Below, one piece after another: positions 10,308 through 24,128 of a stretch of 64,000 bases of DNA. Within the stretch, counting starts at the first letter, position 1. Every line of letters begins with the position of its first letter. The DNA comes from Henricia sp. BOLD:AAB3569 (taxonomy: Eukaryota > Echinodermata > Asteroidea > Spinulosida > Echinasteridae). The stretch covers positions 124,001 to 188,000 of the forward strand of contig JBBELK010000452.1 of assembly GCA_037783545.1 (NCBI GenBank). Reading direction: 5' to 3'. Position numbers and translations under genes: made by a program. Under the pieces are notes generated by a model that had not been told where the DNA came from, searched no databases, and saw only the letters and a program-made list of their open reading frames with translations.

Positions 10308-13300
10308 TCAACGGCCGTTCAAATGTACACCAGCGCGGCGCAGGGTGTCCCAACAGCCACGGTTAGGGGAATAACCACGCAGCCGAGCTCCGTTTTCCCT
10401 CAACTCTGACATTTCTCCGTCATTTCCCAGCGAAAATCTGTCAATTTTGCATGACAAGTGCGGAATATATACAGTTTGGAGCATGCAAAATTTGAAGTTG
10501 GTTGGTAAATTCCTTGATTTCCAAATTTGCCGGCATTTGGGACACACTTTGACCTAATTCCCGTCACAATCTGGGGTGAGTCAACGGCCGTACAAATGCA
10601 CACCAGCGCGGCGCATGCGCAGGGTGTCCTAACAGCCACGGTTAGGGGAATAACCACGCAGCCGAGCTCCGTTTTCCCTAAACTCTGAAATTTCTCCGTC
10701 ATTTCCCAGCGAAAATCTGTCAATTTTGCATGACAAGTGCGGAATATATACAGTTTGGAGCATGCAAAATTTGAAGTTGGTTGGTAAATTCCTTGATTTC
10801 CAAATTTGCCGGCATTTGGGACACACTTTGACCTAATTCCCGTCACAATCTGGGGTGAGTCAACGGCCGTACAAATGTACACCAGCGCGGCGCATGCGCA
10901 GGGTGTCCCAACAGCCACGGTTAGGGGAATAACCACGCAGCCGAGCTCCGTTTTCCCTAAACTCTGAAATTTCTCCGTCATTTCCCAGCGAAAATCTGTC
11001 AATTTTGCATGACAAGTGCGGAATATATACAGTTTGGAGCATGCAAAATTTGAAGTTGGTTGGTAAATTCCTTGATTTCCAAATTTGCCGGCATTTGGGA
11101 CACACTTTGACCTAATTCCCGTCACAATCTGGGGTGAGTCAACGGCCGTACAAATGTACACCAGCGCGGCGCATGCGCAGGGTGTCCCAACAGCCACGGT
11201 TATGGGAATAACCACGCCGCCGAGCTCCGTTTTCCCTAAACTCTGAAATTTCTCCGTCATTTCCCAGCGAAAATCTGTCAATTTTGCATGACAAGTGCGG
11301 AATATATACAGTTTGGAGCATGCAAAATTTGAAGTTGGTTGGAAAATTCCTTGATTTCCAAATTTGCCGGCATTTGGGACACACTTTGACCTAATTCCCG
11401 TCACAATCTGGGGTGAGTCAACGGCCGTACAAATGTACACCAGCGCGGCGCGGGGTGTCCCAACAGCCACGGTTAGGGGAATAACCACGCAGCCGAGCTC
11501 CGTTTTCCCTAAACTCTGAAATTTTTCCGTCATTTCCCAGCGAAAATCTGTCAATTTTGCATGACAAGTGCGGAATATATACAGTTTGGAGCATGCAAAA
11601 TTTGAAGTTGGTTGGAAAATTCCTTGATTTCCAAATTTGCCGGCATTTGAGACACACTTTGACCTAATTCCCGTCACAATCTGGGGTGAGTCAACGGCCG
11701 TACAAATGTACACCAGCGCCGCGCAGGGTGTCCCAACAGCCACGGTTAGGGGAATAACCACGAAGCCGAGCTCCGTTTTCCCTAAACTCTGAAATTTCTC
11801 CGTATTTCCCAGCGAAAATCTGTCAAATTTGCATGACAAGTGCGGAATATATACAGTTTGGAGCATGCAAAATTTGAAGTTGGTTGGAAAATTCCTTGAT
11901 TTCCAAATTTGCCGGCATTTGGGACACACTTTGACCTAATTCCCGTCACAATCTGGGGTGAGTCAACGGCCGTACAAATGTACACCAGCGCGGCGCATGC
12001 GCAGGGTGTCCCAACAGCCACGGTTAGGGGAATAACCACGCAGCCGAGCTCCGTTTTCCCTAAACTCTGAAATTTCTCCGTCATTTCCCAGCGAAAATCT
12101 GTCAATTTTGCATGACAAGTGCGGAATATATACAGTTTGGAGCATGCAAAATTTGAAGTTGGTTGGAAAATTCCTTGATTTCCAAATTTGCCGGCATTTG
12201 GGACACACTTTGACCTAATTCCCGTCACAATCTGGGGTGAGTCAACGGCCGTACAAATGTACACCAGCGCGGCGCATGCGCAGGGTGTCCCAACAGCCAC
12301 GGTTAGGGGAATAACCACGCAGCCGAGCTCCGTTTTCCCTAAACTCTGAAATTTCTCCGTCATTTCCCAGCGAAAATCTGTCAATTTTGCATGACAAGTG
12401 CGGAATATATACAGTTTGGAGCATGCAAAATTTGAAGTTGGTTGGAAAATTCCTTGATTTCCAAATTTGCCGGCATTTGGGACACACTTTGACCTAATTC
12501 CCGTCACAATCTGGGGTGAGTCAACGGCCGTACAAATGTACACCAGCGCGGCGCGGGGTGTCCCAACAGCCACGGTTAGGGGAATAACCACGCAGCCGAG
12601 CTCCGTTTTCCCTAAACTCTGAAATTTTTCCGTCATTTCCCAGCGAAAATCTGTCAATTTTGCATGACAAGTGCGGAATATATACAGTTTGGAGCATGCA
12701 AAATTTGAAGTTGGTTGGAAAATTCCTTGATTTCCAAATTTGCCGGCATTTGAGACACACTTTGACCTAATTCCCGTCACAATCTGGGGTGAGTCAACGG
12801 CCGTACAAATGTACACCAGCGCCGCGCAGGGTGTCCCAACAGCCACGGTTAGGGGAATAACCACGAAGCCGAGCTCCGTTTTCCCTAAACTCTGAAATTT
12901 CTCCGTATTTCCCAGCGAAAATCTGTCAAATTTGCATGACAAGTGCGGAATATATACAGTTTGGAGCATGCAAAATTTGAAGTTGGTTGGAAAATTCCTT
13001 GATTTCCAAATTTGCCGGCATTTGGGACACACTTTGACCTAATTCCCGTCACAATCTGGGGTGAGTCAACGGCCGTACAAATGTACACCAGCGCGGCGCA
13101 TGCGCAGGGTGTCCCAACAGCCACGGTTAGGGGAATAACCACGCAGCCGAGCTCCGTTTTCCCTAAACTCTAAAATTTCTCCGTCATTTCCCAGCGAAAA
13201 TCTGTCAATTTTGCATGACAAGTGCGGAATATATACAGTTTGGAGCATGCAAAATTTGAAGTTGGTTGGAAAATTCCTTGATTTCCAAATTTGCCGGCAT

Positions 13301-13890
13301 TTGGGACACACTTTGACCTAATTCCCGTCACAATCTGGGGTGAGTCAACGGCCGTACAAATGTACACCAGCGCCGCGCAGGGTGTCCCAACAGCCACGGT
13401 TAGGGGAATAACCACGCAGCCGAGCTCCGTTTTCCCTAAACTCTGAAATTTCTCCGTCATTTCCCAGCGAAAATCTGTCAATTTTGCATGACAAGTGCGG
13501 AATATATACAGTTTGGAGCATGCAAAATTTAAAGTTGGTTGGAAAATTCCTTGATTTCCAAATTTGCCGGCATTTGAGACACACTTTGACCTAATTCCTG
13601 TCACAATCTGGGGTGAGTCAACGGCCGTACAAATGTACACCAGCGCCGCGCAGGGTGTCCCAACAGCCACGGTTAGGGGAATAACCACGCAGCCGAGCTC
13701 CGTTTTCCCTAAACTCTGAAATTTATCCGTCATTTCCCAGCGAAAATCTGTCAATTTTGCATGACAAGTGCGGAATATATACAGTTTGGAGCATGCAAAA
13801 TTTGAAGTTGGTTGGAAAATTCCTTGATTTCCAAATTTGCCGGCATTTGGGACACACTTTGACCTAATTCCCGTCTCAATCTGGAGTGAG
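10308..13890 (+). repeat. 13-monomer block starting with CCTCAAC unit
   Basis: Begins with a GCCGTTCAAATG/CCTCAACTCTGAC/GGTAAATTCC unit and a TGCACACC/GTCCTAAC unit. It contains 545-bp dimers at 11418 and 12521 and ends in two GCCGCGCAGG units (13345, 13618), the second with ATCCGTC. Units 10581-12241 match 2558-4218 at offset 8023. Units 10308-10859 match 13891-14442 at offset 3583, and 11418-12241 match 14722-15545 at offset 3304. Confidence 0.87.
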
Positions 13891-16370
13891 TCAACGGCCG
13901 TTCAAATGTACACCAGCGCGGCGCAGGGTGTCCCAACAGCCACGGTTAGGGGAATAACCACGCAGCCGAGCTCCGTTTTCCCTCAACTCTGACATTTCTC
14001 CGTCATTTCCCAGCGAAAATCTGTCAATTTTGCATGACAAGTGCGGAATATATACAGTTTGGAGCATGCAAAATTTGAAGTTGGTTGGTAAATTCCTTGA
14101 TTTCCAAATTTGCCGGCATTTGGGACACACTTTGACCTAATTCCCGTCACAATCTGGGGTGAGTCAACGGCCGTACAAATGCACACCAGCGCGGCGCATG
14201 CGCAGGGTGTCCTAACAGCCACGGTTAGGGGAATAACCACGCAGCCGAGCTCCGTTTTCCCTAAACTCTGAAATTTCTCCGTCATTTCCCAGCGAAAATC
14301 TGTCAATTTTGCATGACAAGTGCGGAATATATACAGTTTGGAGCATGCAAAATTTGAAGTTGGTTGGTAAATTCCTTGATTTCCAAATTTGCCGGCATTT
14401 GGGACACACTTTGACCTAATTCCCGTCACAATCTGGGGTGAGTCAACGGCCGTACAAATGTACACCAGCGCGGCGCATGCGCAGGGTGTCCCAACAGCCA
14501 CGGTTAGGGGAATAACCACGCAGCCGAGCTCCGTTTTCCCTAAACTCTGAAATTTCTCCGTCATTTCCCAGCGAAAATCTGTCAATTTTGCATGACAAGT
14601 GCGGAATATATACAGTTTGGAGCATGCAAAATTTGAAGTTGGTTGGAAAATTCCTTGATTTCCAAATTTGCCGGCATTTGGGACACACTTTGACCTAATT
14701 CCCGTCACAATCTGGGGTGAGTCAACGGCCGTACAAATGTACACCAGCGCGGCGCGGGGTGTCCCAACAGCCACGGTTAGGGGAATAACCACGCAGCCGA
14801 GCTCCGTTTTCCCTAAACTCTGAAATTTTTCCGTCATTTCCCAGCGAAAATCTGTCAATTTTGCATGACAAGTGCGGAATATATACAGTTTGGAGCATGC
14901 AAAATTTGAAGTTGGTTGGAAAATTCCTTGATTTCCAAATTTGCCGGCATTTGAGACACACTTTGACCTAATTCCCGTCACAATCTGGGGTGAGTCAACG
15001 GCCGTACAAATGTACACCAGCGCCGCGCAGGGTGTCCCAACAGCCACGGTTAGGGGAATAACCACGAAGCCGAGCTCCGTTTTCCCTAAACTCTGAAATT
15101 TCTCCGTATTTCCCAGCGAAAATCTGTCAAATTTGCATGACAAGTGCGGAATATATACAGTTTGGAGCATGCAAAATTTGAAGTTGGTTGGAAAATTCCT
15201 TGATTTCCAAATTTGCCGGCATTTGGGACACACTTTGACCTAATTCCCGTCACAATCTGGGGTGAGTCAACGGCCGTACAAATGTACACCAGCGCGGCGC
15301 ATGCGCAGGGTGTCCCAACAGCCACGGTTAGGGGAATAACCACGCAGCCGAGCTCCGTTTTCCCTAAACTCTGAAATTTCTCCGTCATTTCCCAGCGAAA
15401 ATCTGTCAATTTTGCATGACAAGTGCGGAATATATACAGTTTGGAGCATGCAAAATTTGAAGTTGGTTGGAAAATTCCTTGATTTCCAAATTTGCCGGCA
15501 TTTGGGACACACTTTGACCTAATTCCCGTCACAATCTGGGGTGAGTCAACGGCCGTACAAATGTACACCAGCGCGGCGCATGCGCAGGGTGTCCCAACAG
15601 CCACGGTTAGGGGAATAACCACGCAGCCGAGCTCCGTTTTCCCTAAACTCTGAAATTTCTCCGTCATTTCCCAGCGAAAATCTGTCAATTTTGCATGACA
15701 AGTGCGGAATATATACAGTTTGGAGCATGCAAAATTTAAAGTTGGTTGGAAAATTCCTTGATTTCCAAATTTGCCGGCATTTGAGACACACTTTGACCTA
15801 ATTCCTGTCACAATCTGGGGTGAGTCAACGGCCGTACAAATGTACACCAGCGCCGCGCAGGGTGTCCCAACAGCCACGGTTAGGGGAATAACCACGCAGC
15901 CGAGCTCCGTTTTCCCTAAACTCTGAAATTTATCCGTCATTTCCCAGCGAAAATCTGTCAATTTTGCATGACAAGTGCGGAATATATACAGTTTGGAGCA
16001 TGCAAAATTTGAAGTTGGTTGGAAAATTCCTTGATTTCCAAATTTGCCGGCATTTGGGACACACTTTGACCTAATTCCCGTCACAATCTGGGGTGAGTCA
16101 ACGGCCGTTCAAATGTACACCAGCGCGGCGCAGGGTGTCCCAACAGCCACGGTTAGGGGAATAACCACGCAGCCGAGCTCCGTTTTCCCTCAACTCTGAA
16201 ATTTCTCCGTCATTTCCCAGCGAAAATCTGTCAATTTTGCATGACAAGTGCGGAATATATACAGTTTGGAGCATGCAAAATTTGAAGTTGGTTGGAAAAT
16301 TCCTTGATTTCCAAATTTGCCGGCATTTGGGACACACTTTGACCTAATTCCCGTCACAATCTGGGGCGAG
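13891..16370 (+). repeat. 9-monomer block, shorter relative of 10308-13890
   Basis: Same opening units as 10308, a 545-bp dimer at 14722, and the same closing order (TTAAAG/TTGAG/CCTGTC unit at 15546, then GCCGCGCAGG/ATCCGTC unit at 15825). One 279-bp unit is missing relative to the sister block: the unit at 14443 has the GCAGCCGAG half of the 10860 type and the GGAAAATTCC half of the 11139 type, which would fit an unequal crossover between them. The last unit (16098) has CCTCAACTCTGAAATTT and ends GGGGCGAG. Confidence 0.83.
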
Positions 16371-17759
16371 TCAACGGCCGTACAAATGTACACCAGCGCG
16401 GCGCATGCGCAGGGTGTCCCAACAGCCACGGTTAGGGGAATAACCACGCAGCCAAGCTCCGTTTTCCCTAAACTCTGAAATTTCTCCGTCATTTCCCAGC
16501 GAAAATCTGTCAATTTTGCATGACAAGTGCGGAATATATACAGTTTGGAGCATGCAAAATTTGAAGTTGGTTGGAAAATTCCTTGATTTCCAAATTTGCC
16601 GGCATTTGGGACACACTTTGACCTAATTCCCGTCTCAATCTGGAGTGAGTCAACGGCCGTACAAATGTACACCAGCGCGGCGCAGGGTGTCCCAACAGCC
16701 ACGGTTAGGGGAATAACCACGCAGCCGAGCTCCGTTTTCCCTAAACTCTGACATTTCTCCGTCATTTCCCAGCGAAAATCTGTCAATTTTGCATGACAAG
16801 TGCGGAATATATACAGTTTGGAGCATGCAAAATTTGAAGTTGGTTGGAAAATTCCTTGATTTCCAAATTTGCCGGCATTTGGGACACACTTTGACCTAAT
16901 TCCCGTCACAATCTGGGGTGAGTCAACGGCCGTACAAATGTACACCAGCGCGGCGCATGCGCAGGGTGTCCCAACAGCCACGGTTAGGGGAATAACCACG
17001 CAGCCGAGCTCCGTTTTCCCTAAACTCTGAAATTTCTCCGTCATTTCCCAGCGAAAATCTGTCAATTTTGCATGACAAGTGCGGAATATATCCAGTTTGG
17101 AGCATGCAAAATTTGAAGTTGGTTGGAAAATTCCTTGATTTCCAAATTTGCCGGCATTTGGGACACACTTTGACCTAATTCCCGTCACAATCTGGGGTGA
17201 GTCAACGGCCGTACAAATGTACACCAGCGCGGCGCATGCGCAGGGTGTCCCAACAGCCACGGTTAGGGGAATAACCACGCAGCCGAGCTCCGTTTTCCCT
17301 AAACTCTGAAATTTCTCCGTCATTTCCCAGCGAAAATCTGTCAATTTTGCATGACAAGTGCGGAATATATACAGTTTGGAGCATGCAAAATTTGAAGTTG
17401 GTTGGTAAATTCCTTGATTTCCAAATTTGCCGGCATTTGGGACACACTTTGACCTAATTCCCGTCACAATCTGGGGTGAGTCAACGGCCGTACAAATGTA
17501 CACCAGCGCGGCGCATGCGCAGGGTGTCCCAACATCCACGGTTATGGGAATAACCACGCAGCCAAGCTCCGTTTTCCCTAAACTCTGAAATTTCTCCGTC
17601 ATTTCCCAGCGAAAATCTGTCAATTTTGCATGACAAGTGCGGAATATATACAGTTTTGAGCATGCAAAATTTGAAGTTGGTTGGAAAATTCCTTGATTTC
17701 CAAATTTGCCGGCATTTGGGACACACTTTGACCTAATTCCCGTCACAATCTGGGGTGAG
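16371..17759 (+). repeat. Distant copy of 6141-7529
   Basis: Five monomers in the order GCCAAGCTCC, CTGACATTT, TATATCCAG, GGTAAATTCC and ACATCCACGG/GTTTTGAGC, 10230 bp from their counterparts and without differences noticed by eye. The TATATCCAG/GGTAAATTCC/ACATCCACGG trio appears a further time at 22182-23018. Confidence 0.92.
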
Positions 17760-18590
17760 TCAACGGCCGTACAAATGTACACCAGCGCGGCGCATGCGCA
17801 GGGTGTCCCAACAGCCACGGTTAGGGGAATAACCACGCAGCCGAGCTCCGTTTTCCCTAAACTCTGAAATTTCTCCGTCATTTCCCAGCGAAAATCTGTC
17901 AATTTTGCATGACAAGTGCGGAATATATACAGTTTGGAGCATGCACAATTTGAAGTTGGTTGGAAAATTCCTTGATTTCCAAATTTGCCGGCATTTGGGA
18001 CACACTTTGACCTAATTCCCGTCACAATCTGGGGTGAGTCAACGGCCGTACAAATGTACACCAGCGCGGCGCATGCGCAGGGTGTCCCAACAGCCACGGT
18101 TATGGGAATAACCACGCAGCCGAGCTCCGTTTTCCCTAAACTCTGAAATTTCTCCGTCATTTCCCAGCGAAAATCTGTCAATTTTGCATGACAAGTGCGG
18201 AATATATACAGTTTGGAGCATGCAAAATTTAAAGTTGGTTGGAAAATTCCTTGATTTCCAAATTTGCCGGCATTTGAGACACACTTTGACCTAATTCCTG
18301 TCACAATCTGGGGTGAGTCAACGGCCGTACAAATGTACACCAGCGCCGCGCAGGGTGTCCCAACAGCCACGGTTAGGGGAATAACCACGCAGCCGAGCTC
18401 CGTTTTCCCTAAACTCTGAAATTTATCCGTCATTTCCCAGCGAAAATCTGTCAATTTTGCATGACAAGTGCGGAATATATACAGTTTGGAGCATGCAAAA
18501 TTTGAAGTTGGTTGGAAAATTCCTTGATTTCCAAATTTGCCGGCATTTGGGACACACTTTGACCTAATTCCCGTCTCAATCTGGAGTGAG
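17760..18590 (+). repeat. Three-unit linker of the 10-mer family
   Basis: Units with GCACAATTT (17760), with GTTATGGG/TTAAAG/TTGAGACAC/CCTGTCAC (18039) and with GCCGCGCAGG/ATCCGTC (18318). These are the last three unit types of each 10-mer copy that follows, so this is probably the remnant of a copy whose front half was replaced by 16371-17759. Confidence 0.82.
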
Positions 18591-21350
18591 TCAACGGCCG
18601 TTCAAATGTACACCAGCGCGGCGCAGGGTGTCCCAACAGCCACGGTTAGGGGAATAACCACGCAGCCGAGCTCCGTTTTCCCTCAACTCTGACATTTCTC
18701 CGTCATTTCCCAGCGAAAATCTGTCAATTTTGCATGACAAGTGCGGAATATATACAGTTTGGAGCATGCAAAATTTGAAGTGGGTTGGAAAATTCCTTGA
18801 TTTCCAAATTTGCCGGCATTTGGGACACACTTTGACCTAATTCCCGTCACAATCTGGGGTGAGTCAACGGCCGTACAAATGTACACCAGCGCGGCGCATG
18901 CGCAGTGTATCCCAACAGCCACGGTTAGGGGAATAACCACGCAGCCGAGCTCCGTTTTCCCTGAACTCTGAAATTTCTCCGTCATTTCCTAGCGAAAATC
19001 TGTCAATTTTGCATGACCAGTGCGGAATATATACAGTTTGGACCATGCAAAATTTGAAGTTGGTTGGAAAATTCCTTGATTTCCAAATTTGCCGGCATTT
19101 GGGACACACTTTGACCTAATTCCCGTCACAATCTGGGGTGAGTCAACGGCCGTACAAATGTACACCAGCGCGGCGCATGCGCAGGGTGTCCCAACAGCCA
19201 CGGTTATGGGAATAACCACGCAGCCGAGCTCCGTTTTCCCTAAACTCTGAAATTTCTCCGTCATTTCCCAGCGAAAATCTGTCAATTTTGCATGACAAGT
19301 GCGGAATATATACAGTTTGGAGCATGCAAAATTTGAAGTTGGTTGGAAAATTCCTTGATTTCCAAATTTGCCGGCATTTGAGACACACTTTGACCTAATT
19401 CCTGTCACAATCTGGGGTGAGTCAACGGCCGTACAAATGTACACCAGCGCCGCGCAGGGTGTCCCAACAGCCACGGTTAGGGGAATAACCACGAAGCCGA
19501 GCTCCGTTTTCCCTAAACTCTGAAATTTCTCCGTCATTTCCCAGCGAAAATCTGTCAATTTTGCATGACAAGTGCGGAATATATACAGTTTGGAGCATGC
19601 AAAATTTGAAGTTGGTTGGAAAATTCCTTGATTTCCAAATTTGCCGGCATTTGGGACACACTTTGACCTAATTCCCGTCACAATCTGGGGTGAGTCAACG
19701 GCCGTACAAATGTACACCAGCGCGGCGCAGGGTGTCCCAACAGCCACGGTTAGGGGAATAACCACGCAGCTGAGCTCCGTTTTCCCTGAACTCTGAAATT
19801 TCTCCGTCATTTCCCAGCGAAAATCTGTCAATTTTGCATGACAAGTGCGGAATATATACAGTTTGGAGCATGCAAAATTTGAAGTTGGTTGGAAAATTCC
19901 TTGATTTCCAAATTTGCCGGCATTTGGGACACACTTTGACCTAATTCCCGTCTCAATCTGGAGTGAGTCAACGGCCGTACAAATGTACACCAGCGCGGCG
20001 CAGGGTGTCCCAACAGCCACGGTTAGGGGAATAACCACGCAGCCGAGCTCCGTTTTCCCTAAACTCTGACATTTCTCCGTCATTTCCCAGCGAAAATCTG
20101 TCAATTTTGCATGACAAGTGCGGAATATATACAGTTTGGAGCATGCAAAATTTGAAGTTGGTTGGAAAATTCCTTGATTTCCAAATTTGCCGGCATTTGG
20201 GACACACTTTGACCTAATTCCCGTCACAATCTGGGGTGAGTCAACGGCCGTACAAATGTACACCAGCGCGGCGCATGCGCAGGGTGTCCCAACAGCCACG
20301 GTTAGGGGAATAACCACGCAGCCGAGCTCCGTTTTCCCTAAACTCTGAAATTTCTCCGTCATTTCCCAGCGAAAATCTGTCAATTTTGCATGACAAGTGC
20401 GGAATATATACAGTTTGGAGCATGCAAAATTTGAAGTTGGTTGGAAAATTCCTTGATTTCCAAATTTGCCGGCATTTGGGACACACTTTGACCTAATTCC
20501 TGTCACAATCTGGGGTGAGTCAACGGCCGTACAAATGTACACCAGCGCGGCGCATGCGCAGGGTGTCCCAACAGCCACGGTTAGGGGAATAACCACGCAG
20601 CCGAGCTCCGTTTTCCCTAAACTCTGAAATTTCTCCGTCATTTCCCAGCGAAAATCTGTCAATTTTGCATGACAAGTGCGGAATATATACAGTTTGGAGC
20701 ATGCACAATTTGAAGTTGGTTGGTAAATTCCTTGATTTCCAAATTTGCCGGCATTTGGGACACACTTTGACCTAATTCCCGTCACAATCTGGGGTGAGTC
20801 AACGGCCGTACAAATGTACACCAGCGCGGCGCATGCGCAGGGTGTCCCAACAGCCACGGTTATGGGAATAACCACGCAGCCGAGCTCCGTTTTCCCTAAA
20901 CTCTGAAATTTCTCCGTCATTTCCCAGCGAAAATCTGTCAATTTTGCATGACAAGTGCGGAATATATACAGTTTGGAGCATGCAAAATTTAAAGTTGGTT
21001 GGAAAATTCCTTGATTTCCAAATTTGCCGACATTTGAGACACACTTTGACCTAATTCCTGTCACAATCTGGGGTGAGTCAACGGCCGTACAAATGTACAC
21101 CAGCGCCGCGCAGGGTGTCCCAACAGCCACGGTTAGGGGAATAACCACGCAGCCGAGCTCCGTTTTCCCTAAACTCTGAAATTTATCCGTCATTTCCCAG
21201 CGAAAATCTGTCAATTTTGCATGACAAGTGCGGAATATATACAGTTTGGAGCATGCAAAATTTGAAGTTGGTTGGAAAATTCCTTGATTTCCAAATTTGC
21301 CGGCATTTGGGACACACTTTGACCTAATTCCCGTCTCAATCTGGAGTGAG
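18591..21350 (+). repeat. 10-mer HOR copy 1, 2760 bp
   Basis: Ten monomers: CCTCAACTCTGAC; CCTAGCG/ACCAGTGCGG; GTTATGGG/TTGAG; GCCGCGCAGG/GAAGCC; CTGAG/CCTGAAC; CTGACATTT preceded by TCTCAATCTGGAG; a plain 279-bp unit; GCACAATTT/GGTAAATTCC; GTTATGGG/TTAAAG/TTGAG; GCCGCGCAGG/ATCCGTC. The same order recurs at 24129-26888, 5538 bp away, with only scattered private changes (for example GTGGGTTGG near 18780 and GTGTATCC near 18905 here). Confidence 0.93.
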
Positions 21351-24128
21351 TCAACGGCCGTACAAATGTACACCAGCGCGGCGCAGGGTGTCCCAACAGC
21401 CACGGTTAGGGGAATAACCACGCAGCCGAGCTCCGTTTTCCCTCAACTCTGACATTTCTCCGTCCTTTCCCAGCGAAAATCTGTCAATTTTGCATGACAA
21501 GTGCGGAATATATACAGTTTGGAGCATGCAAAATTTGAAGTTGGTTGGAAAATTCCTTGATTTCCAAATTTGCCGGCATTTGGGACACACTTTGACCTAA
21601 TTCCCGTCACAATCTGGGGTGAGTCAACGGCCGTACAAATGTACACCAGCGCGGCGCATGCGCAGTGTGTCCCAACAGCCACGGTTAGGGGAATAACCAC
21701 GCAGCCGAGCTCCGTTTTCCCTAAACTCTGAAATTTCTCCGTCATTTCCTAGCGAAAATCTGTCAATTTTGCATGACCAGTGCGGAATATATACAGTTTG
21801 GAGCATGCAAAATTTGAAGTTGGTTGGAAAATTCCTTGATTTCCAAATTTGCCGGCATTTGGGACACACTTTGACCTAATTCCCGTCACAATCTGGGGTG
21901 AGTCAACGGCCGTACAAATGTACACCAGCGCGGCGCATGCGCAGGGTGTCCCAACAGCCACGGTTATGGGAATAACCACGCAGCCGAGCTCCGTTTTCCC
22001 TAAACTCTGAAATTTCTCCGTCATTTCCCAGCGAAAATCTGTCAATTTTGCATGACAAGTGCGGAATATATACAGTTTGGAGCATGCAAAATTTGAAGTT
22101 GGTTGGAAAATTCCTTGATTTCCAAATTTGCCGGCATTTGAGACACACTTTGACCTAATTCCTGTCACAATCTGGGGTGAGTCAACGGCCGTACAAATGT
22201 ACACCAGCGCGGCGCATGCGCAGGGTGTCCCAACAGCCACGGCTAGGGGAATAACCACGCAGCCGAGCTCCGTTTTCCCTAAACTCTGAAATTTCTCCGT
22301 CATTTCCCAGCGAAAATCTGTCAATTTTGCATGACAAGTGCGGAATATATCCAGTTTGGAGCATGCAAAATTTGAAGTTGGTTGGAAAATTCCTTGATTT
22401 CCAAATTTGCCGGCATTTGGGACACACTTTGACCTAATTCCCGTCACAATCTGGGGTGAGTCAACGGCCGTACAAATGTACACCAGCGCGGCGCATGCGC
22501 AGGGTGTCCCAACAGCCACGGTTAGGGGAATAACCACGCAGCCGAGCTCCGTTTTCCCTAAACTCTGAAATTTCTCCGTCATTTCCCAGCGAAAATCTGT
22601 CAATTTTGCATGACAAGTGCGGAATATATACAGTTTGGAGCATGCAAAATTTGAAGTTGGTTGGTAAATTCCTTGATTTCCAAATTTGCCGGCATTTGGG
22701 ACACACTTTGACCTAATTCCCGTCACAATCTGGGGTGAGTCAACGGCCGTACAAATGTACACCAGCGCGGCGCATGCGCAGGGTGTCCCAACATCCACGG
22801 TTATGGGAATAACCACGCAGCCAAGCTCCGTTTTCCCTAAACTCTGAAATTTCTCCGTCATTTCCCAGCGAAAATCTGTCAATTTTGCATGACAAGTGCG
22901 GAATATATACAGTTTTGAGCATGCAAAATTTGAAGTTGGTTGGAAAATTCCTTGATTTCCAAATTTGCCGGCATTTGGGACACACTTTGACCTAATTCCC
23001 GTCACAATCTGGGGTGAGTCAACGGCCGTACAAATGTACACCAGCGCGGCGCATGCGCAGGGTGTCCCAACAGCCACGGTTAGGGGAATAACCACGCAGC
23101 CGAGCTCCGTTTTCCCTAAACTCTGAAATTTCTCCGTCATTTCCCAGCGAAAATCTGTCAATTTTGCATGACAAGTGCGGAATATATACAGTTTTGAGCA
23201 TGCAAAATTTGAAGTTGGTTGGAAAATTCCTTGATTTCCAAATTTGCCGGCATTTGGGACACACTTTGACCTAATTCCCGTCACAATCTGGGGTGAGTCA
23301 ACGGCCGTACAAATGTACACCAGCGCGGCGCATGCGCAGGGTGTCCCAACAGCCACGGTTAGGGGAATAACCACGCAGCCGAGCTCCGTTTTCCCTAAAC
23401 TCTGAAATTTCTCCGTCATTTCCCAGCGAAAATCTGTCAATTTTGCATGACAAGTGCGGAATATATACAGTTTGGAGCATGCACAATTTGAAGTTGGTTG
23501 GAAAATTCCTTGATTTCCAAATTTGCCGGCATTTGGGACACACTTTGACCTAATTCCCGTCACAATCTGGGGTGAGTCAACGGCCGTACAAATGTACACC
23601 AGCGCGGCGCATGCGCAGGGTGTCCCAACAGCCACGGTTATGGGAATAACCACGCAGCCGAGCTCCGTTTTCCCTAAACTCTGAAATTTCTCCGTCATTT
23701 CCCAGCGAAAATCTGTCAATTTTGCATGACAAGTGCGGAATATATACAGTTTGGAGCCTGCAAAATTTAAAGTTGGTTGGAAAATTCCTTGATTTCCAAA
23801 TTTGCCGGCATTTGAGACACACTTTGACCTAATTCCTGTCACAATCTGGGGTGAGTCAACGGCCGTACAAATGTACACCAGCGCCGCGCAGGGTGTCCCA
23901 ACAGCCACGGTTAGGGGAATAACCACGCAGCCGAGCTCCGTTTTCCCTAAACTCTGAAATTTATCCGTCATTTCCCAGCGAAAATCTGTCAATTTTGCAT
24001 GACAAGTGCGGAATATATACAGTTTGGAGCATGCAAAATTTGAAGTTGGTTGGAAAATTCCTTGATTTCCAAATTTGCCGGCATTTGGGACACACTTTGA
24101 CCTAATTCCCGTCTCAATCTGGAGTGAG
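21351..24128 (+). repeat. 10-mer HOR copy 2, 2778 bp, with exchanged interior
   Basis: The first three and last three units match the flanking copies. The interior (22182-23297) is instead TATATCCAG, GGTAAATTCC, ACATCCACGG/GTTTTGAGC and a further GTTTTGAGC unit, the set seen at 16923-17759. The monomer count is still ten, but more units carry the 6-bp insertion, so the copy is 18 bp longer. Confidence 0.92.
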
